A stretch of 64,000 bases of DNA from Siniperca chuatsi. Taxonomy: Eukaryota > Chordata > Actinopteri > Centrarchiformes > Sinipercidae. The position numbers and the translations under genes are program-made. Within the stretch, counting starts at the first letter, position 1. Every line of letters starts with the position of its first letter. Below the pieces are notes generated by a model, which saw only the letters and a program-made list of their open reading frames with translations, was not told the origin of the DNA and did no database searches. Where the stretch lies: NCBI RefSeq assembly GCF_020085105.1, contig NC_058045.1, positions 14,667,833 to 14,731,832 on the forward strand, given 5' to 3'. Of the stretch, positions 52,534 through 64,000 are shown one piece after another.

Positions 52534-55500
52534 TTAGCTGTGGTGAGGTCTGGCCAGGTCAGAGTTCAGATACACCACAGTAGCTGTGATATCGTCCCTG
52601 TACATTCGAGCCAGGTCCTCTGGCAAAGTGAGCATAGAGGCCAGTCTCTCCTGGCAGAGTTCTCCATGCTCCCCAGTGCCAAGAGCATGTCTGATGAGGT
52701 GCGTGGCAACGTTGGCGTCTAAGGCAGGGGAAGCACGGGCCCGGCGTTTCAGCAAGAGTTCATGCATCTGACCCAATTTTAGTTGCCTCTCAGATGGAGA
52801 AACTGGAGCCTGGAAAAATGAAAGGACAGTTAGCATTTTTACAGGCTAAGTTTACAGGATAAAAACACAAGAAAATTACAAGTGGTTTATAGTTGTGTGC
52901 TGTTAATCAGGGGAATAACAATACATGTCACTTTCACTCCACACACAAACCTGTAGGTGAATCCCACTCAGGTGCTCTCCAACGAGTCTTACAGCCTCCT
53001 CGCTCCCCAGTTCATCCCACAGCCCGTCAGTGCCAAGGATCAGGAAGCGGTCCTGAGGTCTCAGCTTGTGATAGGTTATCTCGGGTGCCACGTCCAGATA
53101 GGGCGGAGTCAGGTAGTTAGGTGGCGTGTACTGGTACAGGTTGAGAGAGTCCAGGTCCACTCCGGTCTCCAGGCTGTCTAAAATGCTCTGCTGCAACTCA
53201 CGGCTCCACTTGAATCTTACGTCACCAAACGCACGCAGGGGCATCAGAACCTGACAGCACAATAAAAGTTTAGGAGCAGTGACTTATTTTTTAAATTGAG
53301 CAGTCAACTAATTGTACAGTGCCTGTTTAGTGTTAGACTATGAAGAACTCTCACCCCGAGCAGTCTGTCATCTGTGACCACTGTGTCTCTCTCTGAGGGT
53401 GGGTGTCGGGCCTTGATCCGCTCCATCTCAGCTTGGTTCTGTGAGTTGTGATCCTGGGAAAGGGGCAAAGCGCTCCATGAACCGCCCTCCTCCTGCACCC
53501 CTAATACTGCTCGGCAGTCACCGGCATTCGCCACGTGGATCCCATCTGTGCCAACATGAGCCACACAGGCGGTGCAACCGGCAAACGCAACCTGGACAGA
53601 TAATGATACCCGTGTATCAACACTGTGTGACCTTGAATACACTCATGCAACAAAGAAAGGCATATGTTATTAGAATCAGAATCAGAAATACTTTATTGAT
53701 CCCCAAGGGGAAACTCTTTTGCTACAGCAGCTCACTATCACATCAGGAATAGAAGTACTAAGCAAAAAAAAAAATAATACACTATAATACAGGTCAGAAA
53801 ATAAATTAAGTACCAAGTGGGTATAAGTATAAATTAAAATAAGTGTGAAGTACAAAGTGGGTTTACCGGTTGATGATAATAATATGGTATAAAGTAATAG
53901 TGCATGAACTGCCAAGTTAAGTGTAGCTTATTTATAATGAGATGGAGGATATTGCACAGCAGTAATAGAGGTATGAATAAATATCAATATCAATAAATAG
54001 GGAATTTTAAACTGAAAAGAGTATATTGCACAGGAGTATTAACATGGAATATTGCACAATTATGTCAAGTATTGCAGAGATGTAATGATCAATGTCCAGT
54101 TTAATGACTTAGGGTCATACAGACTAACTTAGAGGGAGGAGTTAAAGAGTTCGATGGCCACAGGCAGGAATGACTTCCTGTGGCGCTCTGTGGTGCTTTT
54201 GGGGGGGATGAGTTTTTCGCTGAAGGTACTCCTTTGTTTGACCAGCACGTCATGGAGTGGGTGGGAGACAGAGAGTCCAGCTCCACCCCCACAATGTCAC
54301 TGGCCTTACAGATCAGTTTGTTGAGTCTGTTAGCGTCCGCTACCCTCAACCTGCTGCCCTAGCATGCAACAGCATACAGGATAGCACTGGCCACCACAGA
54401 CTCATAAAACAGCAGATTACCTGAATGGCTGTGCTTTTCATCAGGTCATTGGAAAGAGGGACTTGAGCCTCCAAGGAGATGTCAGCATCCAGCCGCTTGA
54501 AAGCGCAATCCAGAGCATCTGGAGGACTAAAAGAAAAGGGAGATGATAGAAGGATGTAAAAGGAACACCGATCACATATAGGTATATATGTATATGTAGA
54601 TATCTATGTATATGGACATACATGCTTTCTTACCTCATGCCTTCACCATGTTCCTCACTGTCCAGTAATTCTTGCCAGAAGACTCTGAGGTGGTCAATGT
54701 AGAGTGAAGCAGATTCACGATAGTTAAAGTCTGCATGGTGTTTGTACCACTGCAAGATGGGAGGAACAGGTCTGCTATGCTCCATGCATTTCTCAAGCAC
54801 CTCCAGGCTCTGCTTTGGCATCATTGCAACTGCAGTGTAGTACAGCAGCCGCTCACTAACAGCCTGGGCACACGCCCAGCCCCCATGGCCGTCAAACACT
54901 CCAAAGAGCATGCCCTTTGACTGGAGGAGAAAGAGAAAACTGCATTAAATTGTACAAGAAGGGGGAGAGAAGTAGGGAGATGGATGCACAGACAGAGGGG
55001 AGAAGATGCATACCTGTAAGCAGGTGGCTGCACTGCGACGGTCCTCATTCGGTGTGTTAGCAGCCAGCTGGTTGCTCTCAAACTTTCTCACAGCACTGAG
55101 TCCCCTGCCATCAAACTCTGGCACACTCACAGTCTGAGACACAGAAACACACCAGTGTACAGGGTTACTCATAACTGCAAAGTTTTTCTATATGTAATGC
55201 TGATATATCTGATTAAGGGGGGAAACAAGCCTTTTCACCCAACTCCGACCTCAGAAACATGTTTGGCTTCTGTGTGTTTTCATATCCAACAAGTCTTATT
55301 AGATAGTGCCAATTTCGCCCTAATCCCGAAGAGAGATACTATGATATCCATTACCTGCTCATTAGCTCGCAGAATACTTTTGATTTGGACCCGGCTGAGC
55401 TGGAAGTCTAGATCCTGACGAGTCGAGAGGTGTCGCCCACTTTGAGCCCAATTTCCCGACTCCTCACCACTGAAGCACAGGGGGTCTGTTCTGGAAGAGC

Positions 55501-55749
55501 CCCAGGATGAGAAGTGACAATGGTGGGCTGGTCGAGGCTGAGAAGAGGGAAATGCTACAAAGTGGGTATACTGATTGAACAAAAAGAGTGTTGGCAACAT
55601 TAGAATATGATATACCGTAAATAAAACGGGACATAAAAATATAATAATTAAACAATCAGGACACAAACCTGGAATGGGGTAGCAGAGGAAAGTGTCAGTG
55701 TGCAGCTTGAAGCTCTTTGAAGGATGCTGGTGTACACACGTCCAGACAT
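52534..55749 (-). CDS. pdp2: Pyruvate dehydrogenase phosphatase catalytic subunit 2
   Basis: This mitochondrial PPM-family phosphatase removes phosphate from the E1-alpha subunit of pyruvate dehydrogenase and so reactivates the complex. Exons in order are 55749-55669, 55537-55355, 55133-55014, 54920-54634, 54526-54421, 53591-53355, 53250-52951 and 52809-52534. All phases join, giving 529 aa, the length I recall for human PDP2. The N-terminus (MSGRVYTSILQRASS) is basic and Ser-rich without acids, like a mitochondrial presequence. PPM motifs are present: EDRR (118-121), GVFDGHGG (135-142), ANAGDCRA, DGLWDE (413-418) and RDDIT (509-513), which supply the metal-binding aspartates. FESNQLAAN and ANAGDCRA favour PDP2 over PDP1. 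A LINE fragment fills the intron between exons 5 and 6. It is divergent from terb1. Confidence 0.93.
53672..54415 (-). mobile_element. LINE (L2/Rex-like) 3' fragment in pdp2 intron
   Basis: On the minus strand the fragment begins with the reverse-transcriptase C-terminal phrase FYESVVASAILYAVAC, then a stop. A second piece follows, RVADANRLNKLICKASDIVG, and a long AT-rich tail ends in ccttggggatcaataaagta and repeated ttctgattctga at 53,672-53,690, the typical 3' end of fish LINEs. It is 5'-truncated and disabled by stops. Its upstream edge lies about 5-8 bases from the 5' splice site of pdp2 exon 5 (donor at 54,420). Confidence 0.82.
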
Positions 55750-57293
55750 CTCTAATGATCCAACGCTGTTGGTATGGTGTTGTGCAACTTATTCACCCCG
55801 ATGTCTACTGTCGAGGGAAAAGGGAACTTAATAAGGTCATGGTGATACCAGCACGATTCTTGTTAAGAGACTTGACAATCTAGGAGCTAGCGTAAAAAGA
55901 TAGCAAGCTAGTTGTTCTGTGAGTTAGCCAGCTGTATAATAACACCATAGTCAACGTGCTATAAGACAATACCAAGCAGCATAGCATTGCCTCCCCTAAT
56001 GACATTTCTGTGGCGTTAATAGGTGCACGCTGGCTACATAACATTGAGTTGACCACGCATAAAAAGTTGTTAGTTAGCTTCCTAGCTGGATAGCTCCGTT
56101 AACGTTTAACATATTAGCGACTTTGTACTAAAACCTATACTTGAGCTAAACGTTTACACACAGATTGACATGGTACATATGTTAAGTTCGTTGAATAAAC
56201 ATTAAATGAATCAAATACGTACAAACTTAGTACAATTACGAATGAATCAACATCAACAAACACCAACTCCACACATGACAGCGATGCGCCACGACGTCAG
56301 ACGTTTCCAACAGACGCGCTGTTGTAGTTCTTGCTGGTCGCATTTGGGAGAAGAAAGAAAGGTATGAGGAGAACATTGTAGGCGCAATCTTTGTAGACGA
56401 TCTTTGATTTAGACAACTTCCGCTCGACCTCACAGGTCAAACCTAATTATTTGATGACATCAAGTCACATAATATGTAGTGGTCCAGTATAATTTTAGAA
56501 TTCAATTGTAAGTTTTGAGGCCATATCTTTCTAATTAGTTTTATTCTTTCTCAATGTATCATTTTATTTGTTTGTTAGCTTGATACTTGGGGAATAGTGC
56601 TCAATGGCAGGTGTTATGCGTTTTGCATCAAGCGTTATCTGGTAGTTAACTAGCCCTCTTCTTTCCCTCAGCTAGCAATGTAAAATCATATAGGTTACAT
56701 GACACATCATTTTTTTCAGCTGAAATTTTGCTAAATCATAGTGTATAAAGACACACATAATATTTCTAGTTTATCAGTTGTCCTCTCTATTACCGATGAG
56801 CTTGGCTCATAGCGTTAGTAAACGTGCAGTTTATTTGCAAGTGGGCCGCACCCTGTTTGTTTCTATGGTAACGCAAAGTGCCGACGTTCTATCACCAACT
56901 GTAATGATTCCTGAAAGACAAACACAATAGCTAGCTAACATTGGCTAAAGTTAATGTTTTGTCACCTTAACTTACCCTAACCTTTGTTCAGAGAAAGTTT
57001 GGGATTTGCTACTAATGAAGCAAAAGTTTGGATATTAGCTTGAAGAAAAATTGTACTTTGAAAGATAAGCTGGCTTAGCCGAAGTTAATTTAGCTGAATA
57101 TTTATTTTTTGTTAGCTAGCTAGATAGCGTTAGTTTTGAGAATAGCATTTCTTAATGTTAGCACAAAATTACGCTAGATTGGCTCGACGTGGGGAATAAG
57201 AGATGCTATTCCTGTAATATTAAGTTAGCCATACTGTTACTTAGGTGACATTTAACCGTTGTTAATGTTTTTTAAACCACTTTAAAGAGTGAA
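55750..57293. promoter_or_regulatory. Divergent promoter interval between pdp2 and terb1
   Basis: The two genes point away from each other across 1.5 kb. A CpG-bearing patch at about 56,280-56,430 contains cgacgtcag (CRE-like) and gcgctgttgtagttc, and probably marks the pdp2 start region with an untranslated first exon. The terb1 side (56,800-57,290) has many gctagc/gttagct phrases but no TATA box. No open frame here looks real. Confidence 0.45.
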
Positions 57294-60200
57294 ATGGATA
57301 AGACAGCGGTTTGCAGCAACACCTGTAATAGTAAGTTACATTGTTGCTAACTCCACATGTGCACATTTTGTTAATGTAGATGGACATAGCTAATGTAACA
57401 TTATACATTTACATTTACAAATGTATGTATGGTTACCATCACCTCACTGATTTCGTTCTGCTTTCAGCCACAAGGACAGATCTCAGTTTACTGCTTGAGT
57501 GTTTGAAGTTTCAGATGAAATGTCCTGATTTGCAAAAACAAGCTCTTCTCGCCATTCACTCAATCTGTGAAAAGAGAGGTAATGGTTAACCATCAATGAT
57601 AGAAACATTCTATGTCCATACCCTTCTCCTACACACACTAACCATATCCTACAGCCTCATCAGTCAGTCAGATTTGTTGTTTGGACACTTCTTGCTGACG
57701 AATACTTAATCGAATAATTTTAATCAGTGATATATTTAAGTATTCAGCATAACACCTTGACATGATACCTTTCCACTGTCTGTTTCACTTTAAATTTTCA
57801 TTATTTCAGAGGATAATGTGGACCTGCTGAGAGAAATGGGGGGTGTGGCATTTGTGTATAACCTCTCCAAATCCAGTATTGTTCATTCAGATGTTAAGGA
57901 GACTGCACTCTTTACGCTTGGCACGCTAGCAGAAGCCAATGGTAGGCATGTGTGTCTGATAGTTGCTGAATTCCAATTCAGGGGCGCATCTTGTGAAGGA
58001 TACAGTCCAAAAAGTTGTGTCCTTTGCAGCAGTTGAAGCCTAGGATGAATATGCACGTCCTCCCCAAATGACAGCCTTATAGGAACCAAAACTATGGATG
58101 CATTTAGGTAGTCCTTGTCAACTTTTAGGTTTAGGTTCCAGGTTTACAGGCAGAAAGTTGCCCTTAAACAGCTGTCAAAGTGGTAAATATCAGTGGTAAA
58201 CCTAGGCACTAAAATAAATAATAGATAACTGCCATTTTTTTCCATTTTTATGTTTTTGGGTTGTCCATCCATCTGTCCGATTGTCGTGAACACGATATCT
58301 CAGGAACGCCTTGAGGGAATTTCTTCAAATTTGGCACAAATGTCCACTTGGACTCAAGGATGAACTGATTAGAATTTAGTGATCAAAGGTCAAGGTCACT
58401 GTGACCTCACAAAACACGTTTTTGGCCATAACTCAAGAATTGATGACCATATTTCACAATTGGTCGGACAATGAATTGGTGATACTTTTGACTCAAAGGT
58501 CAAAGGTCACTGTGACCTCAACTTTGACAAACTCATTTTTGGCTATAACTCAAGAATTTATGCAGTAATTATGACAAAATTTCACACCGATGTTTAATGA
58601 GATACAATGATGAAGTGATGGCATTTTTTTACCCAAAAGGTAAAAGGTCAAATTCACTGTGACATCAGATGTCCTTGTTTGGCCATTATTCAACACCATA
58701 ACTCAGTACCAGCAGGAGAGATTGTGACTATATTTCATAGTTGGTTGGACAGAATAAGTGATGCTTTTGACTCAAAGGTCAAAGGTCATTGTGAACTCAA
58801 AATAGGTTTTTAGTCATAATTTAAGAATTAATTTGGCGATTCCAGATTTCACACACATGTTGACAGGGATGACACAATAAGTAAATAATAACTAGCACAG
58901 TACAGGCTTTCCTCCATCTCGTCCATTCTGCCTTTCACTTCCTGCCTCATTCTGAATTTTGAGCATCATCAGAATCATGTGACTCCAAACAACGTATTGG
59001 AGCGTGCCTAGCTAATCATGATCCTGTGAGTGAGTGAGTAAATTTCATGACCTACAGCTCATAGAGAGGCTTTGCATCTAAAAAAGCCAGGAGAAAACAA
59101 AAGCACCACCTTTTGTGTAGCTATACTCTATAAGAATCCATCTTTACATAGTAATCAAGTACATGTGCACCTGTTTAGCCAATGCATCTATTATTATCCT
59201 TCATTAATCAATTCAATAATGTATATTCACTGGAATCATACATATGTATCATTAATATAGTGATAACTTCCATTTAGCAAAAAAATACACTTTAAACCTT
59301 TTTATTCAATTCCTTCCAAGTATTCACTACATATATGAGTCTGAACAGACATGGATGTAAACTGCAGTTTGACTGGTTGGCAGTGGCATACAACCGCAGG
59401 GCGGTAATTCTAGTTCTGTAGATTGTGGGATACTAAAAGCTGCAAAGGACACACAGAGGATAGCTTTGTTTCCCTGTTACCCATAATGACATGTTCTGTT
59501 TTGAAATGTAGACATCAGAGGCTGTGGTCCTGAATTGAGATGCAGCATATGTGTATTTTATTTGACAAGTGTACAACAAGCCTGTGTACAGTTATATGTA
59601 TATAATATCACTGTATTGGTGTAATGTGGTATTTTCAACTGCAAGTCATTTTTAAGTAAATGACAGTTTTACATATCCATAATGCATTACTTATCTTTCC
59701 TTCTGGTAGTGTATTGCAAGAATTCTCTGTGCAGAAAAGAGACCTTTGTAGACCTTGCTGGTTGGTTGATGAAAGAAGACATCCCGCTGACACAGAAGAC
59801 AGTGTCTGTCTATTTGCTGTCTGTGTTGGTAGCCAACAACAGTAAGATCAAGGCTCCTCAACTGACATAATGAGTTAAAGCTACAGGATCAGTTGTCCCA
59901 TTTATGTGCAAGTTTTTCTGTCACTTTACATGATATTTTCTTTGGTTTAGTTTCAAACTCATGAAAGCTATTTTATATACGTGGAACAAATTGTAGTGGG
60001 GGGAAAAAAGTAAATTTGATCTAAGATTTCTGAGAGTATGATCAGCTTGCTTTTGTTATGCAGACCTTTGTAGCCTTCATGTGTCTGTGTGCTATTTCAG
60101 AAACAGGACAGACTTTAGCTCAAACCACTGGCTGCCTGGATATTCTACTGGACCTCTTCAGGTACTTTGCAGTGTTAAATGCTCTGTAATCTTATGTAGT

Positions 60201-63200
60201 CAGACATCAGTCACACCAAGTTTAAATAGGTATGCCAAAAATGTAATTTAAAAAACCCACTCATAAAAGCACATACATATACGTTTAATAGTATATATTT
60301 TTGCAGGGCCACTTTCCCCCTCTCCACAGAGGCTACTTTGAGAGCAGCTAATGCTACTCAAACCTACAAACTTTGGGCATCTGTGTCTAGTGCCCTCTGT
60401 GGATGTGTCAACAACCCTCAGAATGGTAATGTCATCTGTGTATTTGTGTCTTGTACTGAGCAGTTAATATGGAAAACATTGATGCTCTTGCCATCCAGTC
60501 AAACCACAGGATGCTGTGTTAAGTTTATATCTGGAGTAAGAGCAAAAACATTTTTGCTCAATTGTGTGGGGGTTTTTTTGTCTTCCAGATGAGGGTCAGC
60601 GTATTTGTGTGGCAGCCTTTCCCATAATAAAAATCTGGCTTCAGCAGATTGATTTGCCACGCACTGAGATTTTTCAACCCATATGTTCCTTCATAGCAAT
60701 GACAGTTGCCAACAACTGTAAGTAAAAGATGTATAATGGCCTGTGCTAAACCTGTGGTTTTCTATGTTTATGTAAAACATCTAAATTGACACTAAAATCC
60801 AAGTGATTAAATGTTCATCACTTCTTTGTTTTTGCAGCCTGTGTTCAGGAGAGTTTTTCTGTCTCAGGGGGTCTGGATACTCTCACTCTTGCACTGGTTT
60901 GTCTTGCTTCTGCAGCAGATACAAGCTTGTTGTTTTGCCAGCTTTCTGTCATTATATCCAAGACCCTGTCAGCTTGCATCACAGATAACTGTGCGTATCA
61001 ATCTCACACACACATACATACACCTTAACAGTTCACTTAAACAACCAAAGTGTCTCCTTCTCCATTCACAATCTATTCTTTGTAGCTTCTCTGGCTTCAG
61101 GTCTGGCTCAGTATGGTGTGGTCTCCCACCTCTTCTCCCTGCTGGCTAGCCCACATCTGGACCCTGAGGACAGGCTCTCTATTTTACTCACCCTGGGCCA
61201 CTGCACTGAGGCCTCTGGTAAGACTTGACAGTAGTGTGCTGTTTGTGTTTAATATTTTCTAGTACTGTTGGAGTTTGTTTCAACTTTAGATTTTATACAC
61301 TTTAGAGACTTTCACCAACTGCTACAGTCTTCAACAGTCTTCCCTTGAAAGTACAACATGAGTAATTATGCTATTCATGGATTTTTCACAACTGTGTGTT
61401 TCTTCCTGTCTGTAGAGGAGCAACAGTCCCAGTTGGTGCAGTGCGGAGGCCTGCCCCATATCATAACGCTACTCACAGACGATACAAGTGAGGAGGTTAG
61501 GAAGGCTGCTACATTCATATTGCAGACCTGCAAACAGGCCAGTAAGTCAAGCAGTCTTTTTTATATCTTGTAGTCTTGTAGTCTTATCATGTAAAATGGA
61601 CTCTTTAGAAGACCATAGACCATAATTCCAAGCATAATGTAGTTCATATTATTATGGGTTCAAAGTCACTCTGTGACATTGTTATTTAGTACCGTCACTC
61701 AGCAAGTAATACAGGTGCTTTATTTGCACTACTGACTAAAAGTCCCTTCCTCCCTATGTTTACTTGTATACTGGGCAATTGTGAATTCAACTTTTGAAAT
61801 ATTGGTCATTTAATTTAGCTTGCTTACTCTTGCATATTAAAGAGAAATGACAGATACGGTGGAAAGCCTTAAGTGGAAACTCTGGGTCCAGGGTGGCTCA
61901 GTGTAGCACTGTGGTCTTGAGGCTGTAAAGACCAGGGTTCATTTCTTCTCTAACCCTTTAAGTGTGCATTCCCTTCACTTAACTCTTGCATACTTAAATT
62001 AGTTCTGTAGATTACTTCTACTTTTATTAGAGTGAAAGTGAGATCAAATGGATAAAGAGAATAAGTGATTGAATAATATGTGCTGTTGAATGTAGAATAT
62101 GGAGCTCTCATAATGACTTGTTTGTCTTTGTCTGTGAAGCCATGTCCTTGGGAGTACCTGGTCTAATAGCGAGACAGGGGGAGGGTGAAAATGTGGAGCC
62201 CCTTACAAACATGGAAGGCTTCAGGACCTCAGCAAGAGAGTTGCTGCACAGAATTGGCCTGCTAGAGAAGAGACAGGCAAAGGTCAGACATACATTCACA
62301 CACATGGCCACAGTATAATTAGCATGTACAGATAGTGTGATGACTCAGGTGACTCTGTGCTTATGTTCATCTTTAGGAGGCTGAGGATAAGCAAGAATAC
62401 ACAGACACATCAACTTCCACTGAAGAGCTAGGCCAACCATCTCTACTTCCTGCCTTACCTCTGCCTCTGCAGACAAAGGAGAACATTAAAACCATCCCCA
62501 CAGCATATAGACAGACCAGCACTCTTAAGCATGTAGAAGCAGGGGGTGACAACAACATTAAACCTCAAACTGTCAGACACGTGCTCAAGAATGGGCAAGA
62601 CAGTGAACTGAAGAACATGAACTCCAATTTAAGTATGCAGGAAGAGAGGGCTAAAACCAATGGAGGGGATGTGTGGTGTTCAGTGTGCAAGGGTACTGGA
62701 GCTCTAATGTCTTCCCATCTGCGATCAATAGAGGGAGGCAGAGAGCCTCATACAGCAGACAAGTCAGTAGACTATTGATTGCTTGAAAACTCAAATGAAA
62801 TGATGGCTTCATAATTATTGTTTCGTCTGTTTTTGTTTGTTTTTTATTTAGTCAGTTGTTTAAGCCCCCAGCACCAGTGAGGCACAGTGTACCAAAAGAG
62901 ATTAAATGCACTGATGAAGAAGGTAAGAGTCACAGCTTCATGCCTTTAACAGACTGTTATAAAAAAGACAAAAAAAATTTATTAAAAAATGCCTTTGCTT
63001 GAATTTTTGTTTTCAGTAGAGTAGTGTCTAACATGTTTTTTCAAGTAATATGTTTTTGTGTTAAGAATTGCAGGGCCGTGAGATGAGTAAGGTGGGGAAA
63101 ATCCCAGTGGAGGAACATTCACTCTCTCATATCCGGTGTGCAGGTAGGAGAACATGATGCTGCCCCTCAGTGAAATGCTTTCCATCTTTTATTATCAAAT

Positions 63201-63882
63201 GGTTGTTGAGAGTTCAAGCATAGTGTATGGGTCAGCCTTTACTATACCATATTTTAACAACAAGGAATTTGTCTTTTTTCAATATTTTGCTGACCTTAAT
63301 GTGAAGAATAAACCAGACATCTTCACTGTAGAGTTTTTGTAGATCTAGGCTGTGGGGATAGTTTGGGTCCAGAGAATTTCGGTTACTTATAGTTATAACA
63401 AAGTAAGTCCAGACATGTAAAGTTCTGTTTCAGTGTATTGTAGTGCAGTGTTATTTTAAGCACATTTTGTGTTACTCTTTGTCCTCTACATGTCCAGGCT
63501 TACTTGGGAAGCTTGGGACTGTGTAATAAGCCCACTCAAATAATCATCATTGTATTTATACTTCTAAACTATAAGGAGTCATTCAGTTAGATTATTGTAA
63601 AGCCATAAGTTAAATCCTTGCATCCCTGTTCTTCCTCTCCTTTAGGTTGTGTGTTGCCTTTTGAGGAGGTGACCAGTCGCACTTTTATGTCTCTCCAAAG
63701 CTCCTTCCACCACAACTGTGACATGCACAAGGCTCTCCAGGAGGCCACAGAGCGGTTCAGGACTCATCACTGCAACCTTCTGTTCAGGAGAGAGTACCAA
63801 GACAACACTGTGGAGCAGACAGACCCAGACTCTGAGAGAGTGTCAGCACCAGAGCCACAGAGAGGCTGGGAAAACTTGAGCG
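57294..63882 (+). CDS. terb1: Telomere repeats-binding bouquet formation protein 1 (TERB1), 3' end beyond window
   Basis: TERB1 is a germ-cell protein that, with TERB2 and MAJIN, attaches meiotic telomeres to the nuclear envelope and binds TRF1. Exons: 57294-57330, 57468-57578, 57810-57941, 59710-59841, 60101-60161, 60307-60425, 60589-60717, 60838-60990, 61086-61217, 61416-61541, 62140-62282, 62377-62762, 62852-62922, 63066-63143, 63646-63882 (continues in phase 1). That is 682 residues with no stop. Residues ~10-380 are ARM-type helical repeats matching the human protein (LSLLLECLKFQMKCPDLQK; LWASVSSALCGCVNNPQN). A low-conservation linker follows, then a Cys-rich segment (HIRCAGCVLPFEEV... 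FHHNCDMHKALQ) corresponding to the region before and at the TRF1-binding part. The C-terminal Myb domain is not in the window. The start is the ATG before a 37-nt first coding exon, and an upstream alternative is possible. Confidence 0.92.
58240..58870. repeat. Degenerate tandem repeat carrying estrogen-response-element palindromes
   Basis: About four diverged ~115-bp units lie in the terb1 intron 57,942-59,709. Each has a 'caaaggtcaNtGtgacctca' core followed by 'ttttggccataactcaagaatt'. Cores at 58,393-58,407 and 58,504-58,518 read AGGTCACTGTGACCT, a perfect consensus ERE; later ones near 58,655 and 58,783 have decayed. This family is dispersed in fish genomes as far as I recall. Confidence 0.75.
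61885..61965 (+). repeat. tRNA-derived SINE head fragment
   Basis: A-box-like gggtggctcagtgtagcac (61,891-61,909) and B-box-like agggttcatttc (61,934-61,945) are spaced as in a tRNA promoter. The sequence between does not fold as a tRNA. It lies in the terb1 intron 61,542-62,139. Confidence 0.55.
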
Positions 63883-64000
63883 GTAAGAAGCTTTAACATT
63901 TGAAATGCACAGAAAGTAATTTTACCGAAAGGCGTAGTTCCAGTCTCGTTATCTGATTGGTTAAAGACTATATTCCAGCCACACCAATAGTTCCTGTAAA

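Noticed and set aside
54101-54349. Minus-strand frame MRVADANRLNKL... as a host gene
   Set aside because: It is part of the LINE fragment within the pdp2 intron.

Overview
The window looks like a ray-finned (teleost, probably percomorph-grade) fish genome. Genes are split into many short exons with GT-AG introns, CA/GT microsatellites are frequent, and fish-type mobile elements (hAT MITE, LINE tail, tRNA-derived SINE pieces) are present. No database could be searched, so names rest on recognising the translated exons.

Layout. 1-3.3 kb is non-coding. About 3.34-4.09 kb is a CpG-richer block that looks like a promoter and untranslated first exon. 6.67-37.04 kb (+) holds a complete FRMD4A-type gene: 23 constitutive or cassette coding exons plus an alternative last exon, encoding an N-terminal FERM domain, a cytohesin-binding coiled coil and a long Ser/Pro/Gly-rich tail. 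Its 3' UTR probably ends at a poly(A) signal at 40,487. 40.5-43.7 kb is intergenic and contains two inverted-repeat elements. 43.69-45.15 kb (-) is a small intact four-pass membrane protein of CD20/TMEM176 type. 46.72-51.7 kb (-) is a classical-type cadherin whose extracellular exons carry several frameshifts and stops, while the exons for EC5 and the catenin-binding tail stay open. 52.53-55.75 kb (-) is an intact 8-exon pyruvate dehydrogenase phosphatase (pdp2). 57.29-63.88 kb (+) is the first 15 coding exons of terb1, the meiotic telomere-tethering protein; its C-terminus lies beyond the window.

The genes do not form a pathway. They cover an epithelial polarity scaffold, an adhesion receptor, a mitochondrial phosphatase and a meiotic telomere factor. 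terb1-pdp2-cadherin resembles the neighbourhood I recall on human 16q22 (TERB1, PDP2, CDH16), whereas FRMD4A is on human chromosome 10, so a synteny break lies near 40.5-43.7 kb.

The most interesting observations are a 72-nt stop-carrying cassette exon in frmd4a that decides whether the protein ends in a PDZ-ligand-like TLV, and the concentrated damage in the cadherin when all neighbouring genes read cleanly. I saw no obviously new type of genetic system.
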